The notes: generated from the letters alone by a model not told the origin. Counted from the first letter of the stretch, positions 8,938-17,478 are shown. The stretch is DNA of 38,379 nucleotides from Clostridioides difficile (GCF_900243075.1 NZ_OEZH01000178.1:1-38379), one strand, 5' to 3'. Numbers and translations are program-made.

Positions 8938-8979
8938 TAGACACATGTAGTAATGTTTCTAAAAGAGGGGGAAGTTATA

Positions 8980-10914
8980 GTGAAAAAAAGTCTAAAAAAG
9001 TATTTAGTACTGGTATTGACTTTAGTTTTAGTATTTGCATGTGGCGTACCAGAATCAACTGCAGCTAGTAAGCATGTGATTATAGTAAACTCAAGAAAAA
9101 ACACTCTAGGATACTTTGTAAATAGTAAGCTTGTAAGAGAATTTAAAGTTGCGACAGGGAAAAAAGGTTCAGAAACACCAACAGGAAAAACAAGAGTGGT
9201 TAACAAGATAAAAAATAGACCATATTACAAAGGAAATATACCTGGAGGAAGCCCAAGAAATCCATTAGGAGATAGATGGATGGGATTAGCATTAAAAGGA
9301 ACTTATGGAGATACATATGGAATACATGGAAATAATAATGAAAGTTCTATAGGAAAGCATATTTCTGGTGGATGTATAAGAATGCATAATAAAGAAGTTA
9401 GATGGTTATTCGACCAAGTTCCTGTGGGTTCAGATGTAATTATAGATTATAGTAATGACAGTTATATAAAGATAGCAGCAAAATATAAGATAAATTTAAA
9501 CCAAACAGGTTGGAAGACTGAAAATGGTAAGAAGTATTATGTAAAATCTGATGGAACATACCAAAAGAATAGTTGGTTAAAAATAAATGGAAAAATGTAT
9601 TATTTTAATGCTTCAGGAGTAATGCAAACAGGATGGCAAACAATTAATAACAAAAAATACTATTTAGGAACTGATGGAGCAAGGGTATCTGGATGGAAGG
9701 AAGTAGATGGAAAGACTTATTACTTTAATTCAGATGGAGTAATGCAAACAGGATGGCAAGAAAAAAATGGAAAGAAATGCTATCTAGGAGCTGATGGTTT
9801 ATCAGTAATAGGATGGCAAGAAATAGATGGTAACAAGTATTACTTTGACAAAACAGGAGTAATGCAGACAGGATGGCAACAAATAGAAGGAAAATCTTAC
9901 TATTTAGACAAAGATGGCAAGATGTTAAATGGCACTCAAAAAATAGAGGGAAAAGATTATACTTTCAATGAAGATGGAACTATAAATCCTACATGGGACA
10001 CAATTATAGGAGCAAATAGATTTGATACAGCTAAGAAAGTAAGTTCAGTTGGAAACTGGAATGCAGATAGTTCAGATACTGTAATATTAGTAAATGGTAA
10101 TGCAATAGCAGATGGTATAACAGCAACACCTTTAGCAAGTAGTTATAATTCAACAATATTACTTACTAATACAGATAAATTACCAACTGAGACTGTTGAA
10201 GAAATGAAGCTATTAGCACCTAAAACAGTAATCTTGATAGGTGGAGAAAATGCAATAAGTTCTAAATTAGAACAAGAAATAAAGACTAATTTCAACACAG
10301 AAACAAAGAGAATAGCGGGTCAAGATAGATATCAAACTGCTATAAGAATAGCTAAAGAACTTGGAAGTAGAGAAGAAATAAAAACAGCTTATATGGTTTC
10401 TGGAAATGGAGAAGCAGATGCTCTATCTATAGCTTCTAAAGCTGGAGAAGAAAAGCAACCTATAATATTAGTTAAAAAAGATGGAATTACAGAAGAGTCT
10501 TATGCATGGCTAACAGAAAGAAAATTAGAAAATGCATATTTTATAGGTGGTCCAAGTGCAATTAGTGATTCAGCAATAGTAAAAATGAATGAGATAACTA
10601 CTGAAGATATTTCAGGAAATAGAATATATGGAGATAGTAGAGTCGATACTAATGCTAAAGTAATAGAAAAATTCTATGGAGATACTGATTTACAGGCTAT
10701 ATTAGTTAGTAAATCAGATGCTTTAGTAGATGCCTTATCAGCTGGACCATTAGCTGTAAAATTACATTCACCAATAATTTTAATGGATAATTCAGGATTA
10801 TCATCAGAGCAACAAAGAGTATTTGCAAATAAAAAAGTTGAAACTCCTTATCAAATAGGAGGAGGAGTATCTTATGTAGTTATGGATAAATTAATAGATA
10901 TTCTTGGAAAATAA
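8980..10914 (+). CDS. cwp22: Secreted L,D-transpeptidase with CWB2 cell-wall anchor (Cwp22 type)
   Basis: The protein has 644 aa from GTG 8980, preceded by AGAGGGGG; an in-frame ATG at 8953 lies upstream of that ribosome site. A signal peptide (about 1-29, ending STAAS) exports it. A YkuD L,D-transpeptidase domain follows (about 32-157), with His116 and the catalytic Cys132 in SIGKHISGGCIRM. It makes 3-3 peptidoglycan cross-links. Then come about eight GW...YYF choline-binding-like repeats (about 176-338), closely like the C. difficile toxin CROP repeats. Three CWB2 repeats (about 341-644, starting IIGANRFDTA) bind secondary wall polymer. This order matches C. difficile Cwp22, also called Ldt-Cd2. 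L,D-cross-linking bypasses penicillin-binding proteins and is dominant in this species (family knowledge). Confidence 0.95.
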   Translation: MKKSLKKYLVLVLTLVLVFACGVPESTAASKHVIIVNSRKNTLGYFVNSKLVREFKVATGKKGSETPTGKTRVVNKIKNRPYYKGNIPGGSPRNPLGDRWMGLALKGTYGDTYGIHGNNNESSIGKHISGGCIRMHNKEVRWLFDQVPVGSDVIIDYSNDSYIKIAAKYKINLNQTGWKTENGKKYYVKSDGTYQKNSWLKINGKMYYFNASGVMQTGWQTINNKKYYLGTDGARVSGWKEVDGKTYYFNSDGVMQTGWQEKNGKKCYLGADGLSVIGWQEIDGNKYYFDKTGVMQTGWQQIEGKSYYLDKDGKMLNGTQKIEGKDYTFNEDGTINPTWDTIIGANRFDTAKKVSSVGNWNADSSDTVILVNGNAIADGITATPLASSYNSTILLTNTDKLPTETVEEMKLLAPKTVILIGGENAISSKLEQEIKTNFNTETKRIAGQDRYQTAIRIAKELGSREEIKTAYMVSGNGEADALSIASKAGEEKQPIILVKKDGITEESYAWLTERKLENAYFIGGPSAISDSAIVKMNEITTEDISGNRIYGDSRVDTNAKVIEKFYGDTDLQAILVSKSDALVDALSAGPLAVKLHSPIILMDNSGLSSEQQRVFANKKVETPYQIGGGVSYVVMDKLIDILGK

Positions 10915-10942
10915 TAAAGCCATATATTGAAAAATAATTATA

Positions 10943-11000
10943 ATTGAGATGTGAAATTCAATCGCTAAAAGCTTGATTGTTTTACATCTCAATTTTTTAG
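10943..11000 (+). terminator. cwp22 terminator
   Basis: A long stem has outer arms ATTGAGATGT (about 10943-10952) and ACATCTCAAT (10984-10993), with an inner CAATC/GATTG pairing, followed by TTTTTT. Confidence 0.85.
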
Positions 11001-11031
11001 TGTAAAACTAAGTTTAAGTTATATAAAAATC

Positions 11032-11060
11032 TTGGAATATTTTTAAAACTCATATAAAAT
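11032..11060 (+). promoter_or_regulatory. Possible promoter of the DUF3800 gene
   Basis: TTGGAA (11032-11037), 17 nt and TAAAAT (11055-11060). If used, transcription starts near 11067, almost on the first possible ATG at 11069. That favours either a leaderless start or a later start codon. Confidence 0.4.
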
Positions 11061-11068
11061 GAATATAG

Positions 11069-11932
11069 ATGGTATCATCATATGTTAAGAGGGTGAGTAA
11101 GATTATAAAGAAAAAATATATAATGTTTATTGATGAAACAGGAAGAGCCGATATAAATCATGAAGACCCATTTACATTAACAGGAGTAATTTTTGAGTAT
11201 AAGTATGCAGTGAGTCAAGGAGATTATATCTGCTCTTTAAGGAAAGAAATGGATGCATTTAAAGAACACTGTTTTGGAACTAATAATATAGGAATACACT
11301 TGACAGATATATCGAGAAAATCAAGAGCATTTGAGAAGTTTGATGATTCACAAATTAAGTTATTTTATGATGAGTTGCCTTTATTTCTATCTAGACTAGA
11401 ATGTACTATAATATCAGTAACAGTAGATAAAGCTAGACTAAAGAAATATTATGCGCCTTCAAAGGAACCATATGTAGTGGCTTTTATACATGTACTTCAG
11501 AATTTTTATTCATTTGTAAATAATGAGACTGTAGAATCTGCAAGAATAGTTATCGAATCAAGGGATGATGCATCAAACTTAAAAGTGCAAAAGGCATTTT
11601 TTGATGTGTTTAATAATGGAACAATATATTTAGATATAGATGAAGAATTAAGAGATAAAGTTAAAGGTTTTATAATTGCAAAAAAAGAAGATACAGACTA
11701 TAGAGAAGGTTTGGAAATAGCAGATATTTTATGTAATCCTCTTAGCAGAGCAAGGAGAGGGTTAATAGAAGCGAATCCCAAGTGTATGCAATATGGAGAA
11801 AAAAATAAAATATTTAAATCTGTAAGAAACAAAATATATACTCCAACTAGTGTTAATGATATAAGAAATTGGGGATTTAAAGAAGTTCCTATTGTAGAAC
11901 CTGTTGGACCATGGCTTGAAAAAATGCGTTAG
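11069..11932 (+). CDS. DUF3800-family protein
   Basis: Up to 287 aa. The N-terminal motif FIDETGRADIN resembles the DUF3800 signature (IDESG), and EIADILCNPLSRARRG matches its C-terminal ADxxxxxxxR segment. The conserved Asp/Glu residues suggest an RNase-H-like metal site, but no activity is established, and members are often found in accessory or mobile DNA. The start is uncertain. ATG 11069 has no ribosome site. AAGAGGG at 11087-11093 overlaps an in-frame GTG at 11093. The first family motif begins near an in-frame ATG at 11123. It stands alone between two terminators. Confidence 0.8.
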   Translation: MVSSYVKRVSKIIKKKYIMFIDETGRADINHEDPFTLTGVIFEYKYAVSQGDYICSLRKEMDAFKEHCFGTNNIGIHLTDISRKSRAFEKFDDSQIKLFYDELPLFLSRLECTIISVTVDKARLKKYYAPSKEPYVVAFIHVLQNFYSFVNNETVESARIVIESRDDASNLKVQKAFFDVFNNGTIYLDIDEELRDKVKGFIIAKKEDTDYREGLEIADILCNPLSRARRGLIEANPKCMQYGEKNKIFKSVRNKIYTPTSVNDIRNWGFKEVPIVEPVGPWLEKMR

Positions 11933-11938
11933 ATAGGA

Positions 11939-11967
11939 TTGACAAATTTTAAAAAATTTGTTATAAT
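11939..11967 (+). promoter_or_regulatory. Perfect consensus sigma-A promoter for a small RNA
   Basis: TTGACA (11939-11944), exactly 17 nt, then TATAAT (11962-11967). It starts right after the DUF3800 stop codon and no protein gene lies downstream on this strand before the terminator at 12055. Confidence 0.85.
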
Positions 11968-11973
11968 GTAAAT

Positions 11974-12085
11974 AATCTAGTTATTCAGGAACTGGATTCA
12001 GTTGCTGTTGTATAACGATAATTACTGAGACTCGGATGCCGACTGTCAGTTAGGAATCTATACTTTTAAAAGTATAGATTTTTTT
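11974..12085 (+). ncRNA. Candidate stand-alone small RNA (~110 nt)
   Basis: The predicted transcript runs from the perfect promoter to a strong terminator and has no reading frame with a ribosome site. Hairpin 1 is CAG-AACTG (11986-11994) with CAGTT-CTG (11999-12007). Hairpin 2 is ACTGA (12024-12028) with TCAGT (12046-12050), closed by CGG/CCG (12033-12035 and 12039-12041). The terminator palindrome is at 12055-12080, followed by seven Ts. I do not recognise an RNA family: it lacks the marks of 6S, SRP RNA, tmRNA or common riboswitches. A trans-acting sRNA is the simplest guess. Confidence 0.7.
12055..12085 (+). terminator. Terminator of the small RNA
   Basis: A perfect 26-base palindrome with arms AATCTATACTTTT (12055-12067) and AAAAGTATAGATT (12068-12080), then a T7 run. 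Confidence 0.9.
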
Positions 12086-12105
12086 ATTTTATAAAAAGAA
12101 TAAAA

Positions 12106-12222
12106 GGGCTGTCTCAAAATAGAGATTGTACTGAACCCCAATTGTTGAAATGATGAAAATATATTTGATTTCATACAAAAAAGAGTGCCTCATGAACTAA
12201 AAGGTTCATTTTGATACACCCT
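12106..12222. mobile_element. Short IS-derived or MITE-like remnant
   Basis: The left arm GGCTGTCTCAAAAT (12107-12120) matches the inverted right arm ATTTTGATACACCC (12208-12221) at 12 of 14 positions. Inside the left end, TGTACTGAACCCCAATTG resembles IS3-group left ends and aligns loosely with the sequence after 38294. There is no transposase. Its right part (about 12178-12227) also forms a bulged hairpin followed by T6 on the minus strand, and so probably ends the LysR transcript. Confidence 0.55.
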
Positions 12223-12235
12223 CTTTATTAATAAA

Positions 12236-13117
12236 TTATAGTTGTGCGTTTTTAATGACGAAGTTTTTAAAGTTTTTAATTGCAGGAGGCAAATATCTAT
12301 CTTTCATAAATGCTAAGTAAAAATTTCTTTCCCAACTTGGGTAAACAATTTGAATTACTTTCACTTTTGTAAAGTTGAGCATATGCATATTTGGCACTAT
12401 AGCAATTCCGAAATTTTTTGCAACCAATCCAGCAATTACTTGGTCTTCTTCCACTTCATAAACTATGTTAGGTTGTTGATTTATTTTTTTAAACATATCA
12501 TCAATTATATATCTAAGCCCACTTCTTTGATTAAATACTATTTGAGGATAGGGTATTGTCTCTTTTAAATCTATAGTATCTTTTGCAGCTAATGGGTGAC
12601 TGTATGGTACAATTAATACTAAATCCTGTTTAGAAACAGGTATAAATTCAATTCCTTTTTCTTTTTCAAGTTTTGAGCAAAATGCAATATCGTACTTTCT
12701 TTCCTTAAGACCTTGAATAATGTCGGTAGTTACACCTGTATGAAATTTAAAATCTATTGACTTTTCAGGATTAGATTTTAAAAATTTATGTACTATATCG
12801 GGTATAAAATCAGTACCAAGTGTTCTAAGAAAAGCTAAGTCTATTTGACCTTCACCAGTACCCGTTATTTTTAATGATTTTACACTTGAATCTAAGATTT
12901 CCAGTGATTTTTCCACATCTTTTAAAAATATTTTCCCATATTTAGTAAGTACTATATTTCTACCTTCCTTTTCAAATAGAGACACTCCAAGTTCACTTTC
13001 TAACAAAGAAATAGCATGACTTAAGCTTGGCTGTGTTATAGATAAATTTTCTGCTGCTTTTGTATAGTGTTCTAAATGTGCTAATGTAACAAAATAGCGT
13101 AAGTGATATAAATTCAA
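12236..13117 (-). CDS. LysR-type transcriptional regulator (QuiR-like by context)
   Basis: 293 aa. The N-terminal winged helix-turn-helix is intact (about 1-60: LRYFVTLAHLEHYTKAAENL, then ITQPSLSHAISLLESELG). The rest is a periplasmic-binding-like effector domain (about 90-290). The start is TTG at 13117, with AAAGGATG upstream. It is divergent from the shikimate/quinate-type cluster with a 370-bp intergenic region, the classic arrangement for a LysR activator of the neighbouring operon. The likely inducer is a hydroaromatic acid such as shikimate or quinate, inferred from the neighbours and from the similar order in the Listeria qui2 locus. Confidence 0.9.
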   Translation of the reverse strand: MNLYHLRYFVTLAHLEHYTKAAENLSITQPSLSHAISLLESELGVSLFEKEGRNIVLTKYGKIFLKDVEKSLEILDSSVKSLKITGTGEGQIDLAFLRTLGTDFIPDIVHKFLKSNPEKSIDFKFHTGVTTDIIQGLKERKYDIAFCSKLEKEKGIEFIPVSKQDLVLIVPYSHPLAAKDTIDLKETIPYPQIVFNQRSGLRYIIDDMFKKINQQPNIVYEVEEDQVIAGLVAKNFGIAIVPNMHMLNFTKVKVIQIVYPSWERNFYLAFMKDRYLPPAIKNFKNFVIKNAQL

Positions 13118-13487
13118 TTTTTGTTCATCCTTTCATGGGTATCCTTATTTTTATTATATATGATTATATAGTAAGAATAAAAGCTTTTAAAAAATTTTAT
13201 CGTTTTTTGTCTTAATTATAAGATAAAAGCATTTATATGATGTATTGAAAAAATATAAAAATTTTTATATCAGTAAAATCTATAAATAAAATCTATGAAT
13301 TGATAGGAAATTATCAATTTGTTATTAACAAAGTCTCATGATACAATAAATTTATAAAATCTAGATAAAGACAAATCAAAAAATACTTTTGTTTTTAAAG
13401 TAAAATAATACTACTAGTAGGATAAATAAAATAAAAATTAAAAAATGCTATTATTTATAAAGAAAATAAAGGGGGCAAAATTAAATT
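13118..13487. promoter_or_regulatory. Divergent control region between LysR gene and the hydroaromatic operon
   Basis: A plus-strand promoter TTGTTA (13319-13324), 17 nt, TACAAT (13342-13347) gives a leader of about 135 nt. An 8-bp perfect inverted repeat AATTGATA (13298-13305) / TATCAATT (13312-13319) abuts and touches the -35, a typical LysR activation site. A second palindrome, CTACTAGTAG (13411-13420), lies in the leader. AT-rich ATAAAAGC repeats near 13180 and 13223 may be further regulator sites. Confidence 0.6.
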
Positions 13488-14336
13488 ATGAATAATCAAA
13501 AAAATCTTAATATTCCAATTACAATTAGTTCTTATACATTGGGAACAGAAGTTTCATTTCGTGATAGAGTATGTATTGCAAAAGAAGCTGGATTTGATGG
13601 TATTGGATTACGTGCTGAAAATTATGTTGATGCAAAAAAAGCTGGTGTTACAGATGAAGAGATGCTTGCAATTCTTAATGAATACGATATGAAAGTTACA
13701 GAAGTAGAATATATAACTCAATGGGGAACAGAAGAAGATAGAACTGATGCTCAAAGAGAAAAAGAGCAAAATGTTTATCATATGGCTCGTTTATTTAATG
13801 TTAAACATATAAATTGTGGATTATTAGAAATGATACCAGAAGAACAAATTATAACTGCATTGGGAGAATTATGTGACAGAGCAGGTGAGCTTATTATAGG
13901 TCTTGAGTTTATGCCATATAGTGGTGTGCCTGACTTGGCTACTGCATGGCGTGTTGTGAAAGGATGTAATCGTAAGAATGCAATGCTTATATTGGATACT
14001 TGGCACTGGGCTAGAGCAAAACAGACAGCAGAGGACCTTGCACCTGTTCCAGCAGATAAGATAGTATCAATTCAAGTGTGTGATGTTTTAGAAACTCCTT
14101 ATGAAAAACTTAGAGATGAATCACTACATGACCGTTTGGCTCCAGGTGAAGGATATGGAAACACAGAGGAATTTGTGAAAATAATAAAAGAACACAATAT
14201 ATCACCAAGAGTTATAGGAGCAGAAGTAATATCTGATTCTCTAATAGATAAAGGATTATCTACTGCTGCTGAAACTGTATTTAATGCTACCAAAAAAGTT
14301 TTAAATAGAGCATGGCCTGAAGTATCTCCAAAATAA
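13488..14336 (+). CDS. Sugar-phosphate isomerase-like TIM barrel, probable 3-dehydroshikimate dehydratase
   Basis: A 282-aa protein of the xylose-isomerase-like/AP-endonuclease-2 fold. Candidate metal ligands are Glu140 (IGLEFMPY), Asp170 (LILDTWHW), Gln196 (VSIQVCD) and Glu246 (VIGAEVIS). This Glu-Asp-Gln-Glu pattern and its spacing resemble bacterial QuiC-type dehydroshikimate dehydratases, which make protocatechuate. The general family also contains sugar epimerases, so the exact reaction is inference from the neighbouring dehydrogenase and regulator. The ATG at 13488 is preceded at somewhat long distance by AAGGGGG. It is the first gene of the operon and uses CGT for Arg repeatedly. Confidence 0.75.
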   Translation: MNNQKNLNIPITISSYTLGTEVSFRDRVCIAKEAGFDGIGLRAENYVDAKKAGVTDEEMLAILNEYDMKVTEVEYITQWGTEEDRTDAQREKEQNVYHMARLFNVKHINCGLLEMIPEEQIITALGELCDRAGELIIGLEFMPYSGVPDLATAWRVVKGCNRKNAMLILDTWHWARAKQTAEDLAPVPADKIVSIQVCDVLETPYEKLRDESLHDRLAPGEGYGNTEEFVKIIKEHNISPRVIGAEVISDSLIDKGLSTAAETVFNATKKVLNRAWPEVSPK

Positions 14337-14414
14337 ACTTATATAATATTAAAATATACAAAGTATGATAATATAAAAATTTTAAATATGAAATTTGAAA
14401 GGAAGGAAAACCTT

Positions 14415-16337
14415 ATGAAGATTAGTTCTATGTTTACACCTATAAAAGTTGGTTCAATGACAGTTCCAAATCGTTTTGTAGTTCCTCCTATGGGAAACAA
14501 TTTTGCAAACACAGATGGTACTTTAAGTGAAACTTCTAAGGCTTATTATCTTGAACGTGCTTTAGGTGGTTTTGGATTGATAACTATAGAATCTAGTGTT
14601 GTAGATAAAAAAGCAAAAGGAGGACCTCGTAAGCCTTGTTTATATGATGATAGTACAATAGATAGTTTTAAAAATGTAATAGATGCTTGTCATGATGCAG
14701 GTTCGAAGGTATCTATACAATTGCAACATGCTGGTTCTGAAGGAAATGAAAAAATAGCAGGTCATCCATTGAAAGCGGCTTCTGCAATACCCGCATCAAA
14801 TGGTCGTAATACACCATTAGAAATAACAACTGAAGAAATATATGAACTTATAGAATCTTATGGTGATGCTGCATTACGTGCACAAAAAGCTGGTGCAGAT
14901 GCCGTTGAAGTTCATTGTGCTCATGGATATCTGGTTAGTAGTTTTATATCACAAAGAACAAATAAGCGTGTAGATGAGTTTGGTGGATGCTTTGAAAATA
15001 GAATGAGATTACCTCGTCTTATTATTGAAAATATACGTAAAAAAGTAGGAAATTCTCTAGCGATATTATGTCGTATAAATAGCACAGATGATGTCCTAGG
15101 AGGAATTGATGTACATGATAGTTCAGTAATAGCAGTATATCTAGAAGAGTGTGGAGTAGATGGACTTCATGTTTCACGTAGTATACATATACATGATGAA
15201 TATATGTGGGCTCCTACGGCTTTACATGCTGGATTCAGTGCAGATTTAGTTACTGAAATAAAAAAGGCTGTTAGTATACCAGTAATAACAGTTGGACGTT
15301 ACACAGAACCACAGTTTGCTGAGTTAATGGTTAGACAAGGAAGATGTGATTTAGTAGCATTTGGTAGACAAAGTTTGGCTGACCCAGAAATGCCTAATAA
15401 AGCTAAAAATGGAAAGCTAGATGAAATGATACCATGTATTGCATGCTTACAAGGATGTGTACCAAATATGTTCCAAGGTAAACCTATAGCCTGTCTTGCA
15501 AATCCTATATTAGGTCATGAAGCAGAACTTAAGCCAGCCAAAATTAGTAAAGAAGTTCTTGTTATTGGTGGAGGCGTTGGAGGTATGCTTTCAGCATGGG
15601 TGTGTGCTAAAAGAGGTCATAATGTGACTTTAGTCGAAAAATCTGAGGTTCTTGGTGGTCAAATGCGCTTAGCTGCATATCCTCCTGGTAAGGGAGATAT
15701 TACCAATTTAGTTAGAAGTTATATTTCAAAATGTAATCAATATGGTGTGAACATATGTATTAATACGGAGGCTACAGCAGAATTTATAAAAGAAAAATCA
15801 CCTGATGCAGTTATTATAGCTACTGGAGCAACTCCGCTTGTACTTCCTATACCAGGAATCAATGATTCAGGATTAATACATGCTGTAGACCTTCTTGATG
15901 GTAAAAAATCTTGTGGGAAAAAAGTGCTTGTTGTTGGTGGTGGAATGGTTGGATGTGAAGTAGCAGCTTTCCTTGGAGAACAAGAACATGAGGTTACTGT
16001 TATTGAGCTTAGAGAAGAAGTTGGTGCAGATGTAATTTCAGAACACCGCAAATTCCTTATGAATGATTTTGAAAATTATAATATACATACTGTTACTGGT
16101 GCAAAAGTTGCTAAATTTTATGATGATGGTGTAGACTATTTACTTGCAGATGGTACAGAACATGATTTAAAAGGCTTTGATTCAGTAGTACTTGCTATGG
16201 GTTCTCGTAATTACGACCCATTAAGTGAAGTTGTAAAAGAATTTGTAAAAGAAACCCATGTTGTTGGCGACGCAGTAAAAGCTCGTAGAGCACTAGATGC
16301 AACAAAAGAAGCTTTTGAAGTAGCATTAAATATATAG
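14415..16337 (+). CDS. NADH:flavin oxidoreductase, OYE/2,4-dienoyl-CoA reductase family
   Basis: About 640 aa from the ATG at 14415; GAAAGGAAGG sits just upstream, while an in-frame ATG at 14388 lacks a site. An FMN-binding TIM barrel (about 1-335) contains VHCAHGYL (167-172) and VGRYTEPQ. Four Cys at 341, 344, 348 and 360 (CxxCxxxC then C) bind a 4Fe-4S cluster. Two dinucleotide folds follow: VIGGGVGG near 383-390 and VVGGGMVG near 503. Such enzymes reduce activated C=C bonds using NAD(P)H. In this operon the substrate could be a hydroaromatic or enoate formed from shikimate. The Listeria qui2 locus has an equivalent gene. Confidence 0.85.
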   Translation: MKISSMFTPIKVGSMTVPNRFVVPPMGNNFANTDGTLSETSKAYYLERALGGFGLITIESSVVDKKAKGGPRKPCLYDDSTIDSFKNVIDACHDAGSKVSIQLQHAGSEGNEKIAGHPLKAASAIPASNGRNTPLEITTEEIYELIESYGDAALRAQKAGADAVEVHCAHGYLVSSFISQRTNKRVDEFGGCFENRMRLPRLIIENIRKKVGNSLAILCRINSTDDVLGGIDVHDSSVIAVYLEECGVDGLHVSRSIHIHDEYMWAPTALHAGFSADLVTEIKKAVSIPVITVGRYTEPQFAELMVRQGRCDLVAFGRQSLADPEMPNKAKNGKLDEMIPCIACLQGCVPNMFQGKPIACLANPILGHEAELKPAKISKEVLVIGGGVGGMLSAWVCAKRGHNVTLVEKSEVLGGQMRLAAYPPGKGDITNLVRSYISKCNQYGVNICINTEATAEFIKEKSPDAVIIATGATPLVLPIPGINDSGLIHAVDLLDGKKSCGKKVLVVGGGMVGCEVAAFLGEQEHEVTVIELREEVGADVISEHRKFLMNDFENYNIHTVTGAKVAKFYDDGVDYLLADGTEHDLKGFDSVVLAMGSRNYDPLSEVVKEFVKETHVVGDAVKARRALDATKEAFEVALNI

Positions 16338-16350
16338 ATAATAAATAAAT

Positions 16351-16391
16351 TTTTCTTTGCAAATAACCGAATAGTTTATTTGCAAAGAAAA
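16351..16391 (+). repeat. Intercistronic hairpin, 16-bp perfect stem
   Basis: TTTTCTTTGCAAATAA (16351-16366) pairs perfectly with TTATTTGCAAAGAAAA (16376-16391) across a 9-base loop. No T run follows on the plus strand, so it is more likely an mRNA-stabilising or processing element than a terminator. Confidence 0.75.
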
Positions 16392-16418
16392 TGATAATAT
16401 TGGGAGGAAATTATAGTT

Positions 16419-17282
16419 ATGGAAATTTCAGGTAGAACAGGATTATTTGCATTAATAGGTACACCAGTTGGTCACTCTAAATCACCAGTGATGTATAATT
16501 ATAGTTTTGAAAAATTAGATTTAGATTATAGATATTTAGCTTTTGATATTACAGTAGACAAAGTAAAAGAGGCACTTTCAGCAATAAAAACTTTTAATAT
16601 AAAAGGGGCCAATGTTACTATGCCATGTAAATCTGCTGTTACAGAATACATGGATGAACTTTCTCCAGCAGCTCGTATAATTGGAGCATGTAATACAATT
16701 GTAAATGACAATGGGAAATTAGTTGGTCATATAACAGATGGAGTAGGTTATGTTCGTAATTTAAAAGAAAATGGAGTAGAAGTTAAAGGCAAAAAGATTA
16801 CAATTATGGGTGCTGGTGGTGCAGCAACTGCTATACAAGTACAATGTGCATTGGATGGAGCAAGAGAAATATCTATCTTCAATACTAAGGATGATTTTTA
16901 TAAAAGAGCAGAACAAACAGTTGAGAATATAAAGAAAGAAGTACCAGAATGTATTGTTAATTTATATGATTTAGAAGATATAGACAAACTTTATGAAGAG
17001 ATAGAATCAAGTGATATATTGACAAATGCAACTCTTATTGGTATGAAACCTTATGATAATGAAACTAATATAAAAGATGTTAGCATTTTAAGAAAAGAGC
17101 TGGTAGTAACAGATGTTGTTTATAATCCAAAGAAAACAAAAATGATTGAAGATGCTGAAGCTAATGGATGTAAGGCTATTGGTGGATTGGGGATGTTATT
17201 ATACCAAGGTGCAGAAGCTTTCAATCTATATACTGGCTTAGAAATGCCTGTAGAAGAGATTAAGGAATTGTGTTTTAAATAG
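16419..17282 (+). CDS. aroE: Shikimate/quinate dehydrogenase
   Basis: 287 aa. Interconverts 3-dehydroshikimate and shikimate (or 3-dehydroquinate and quinate). Substrate residues are visible: Ser20 and Ser22 in GHSKSP, Lys71 in NVTMPCK, Asn92 and Asp107 in ITDG. The nucleotide site is GAGGAAT (131-137). The loop after beta-2 reads IFNTKDDFY, closer to the YdiB-type FNRRDEF than to the NADP-specific NRT of biosynthetic AroE. A catabolic or dual quinate/shikimate role is therefore likely. ATG 16419 follows GGGAGG. It sits between the flavin reductase and an MFS transporter, not in a biosynthetic aro operon. Confidence 0.9.
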   Translation: MEISGRTGLFALIGTPVGHSKSPVMYNYSFEKLDLDYRYLAFDITVDKVKEALSAIKTFNIKGANVTMPCKSAVTEYMDELSPAARIIGACNTIVNDNGKLVGHITDGVGYVRNLKENGVEVKGKKITIMGAGGAATAIQVQCALDGAREISIFNTKDDFYKRAEQTVENIKKEVPECIVNLYDLEDIDKLYEEIESSDILTNATLIGMKPYDNETNIKDVSILRKELVVTDVVYNPKKTKMIEDAEANGCKAIGGLGMLLYQGAEAFNLYTGLEMPVEEIKELCFK

Positions 17283-17357
17283 ATATAAAAGCTATAACTT
17301 AAGCAATGGAAAAATATACGTATTTAAATGTTTTAATAACAATTTACAAATTGTCGT

Positions 17358-17417
17358 AGTGGGTTTTGTATCATAGTCTAGTTAAATTTAAAGGTTTAAC
17401 TATACTTTAAACCCATT
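17358..17417 (+). repeat. Long hairpin in the 196-bp gap before the MFS gene
   Basis: The outer arms AGTGGGTTT (about 17359-17367) and AAACCCATT (17409-17417) enclose a second stem of AGTCTAGTTAAA (about 17375-17386) with TTTAACTATACT (17395-17406). It could be a processing site or attenuator that sets transporter expression relative to the enzymes. There is no T run. Confidence 0.6.
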
Positions 17418-17478
17418 ATGGGGATAAGTTTATTGTAGATAAAGACGTTAATAAATTAACAAGAATAGGAGAAGAATT

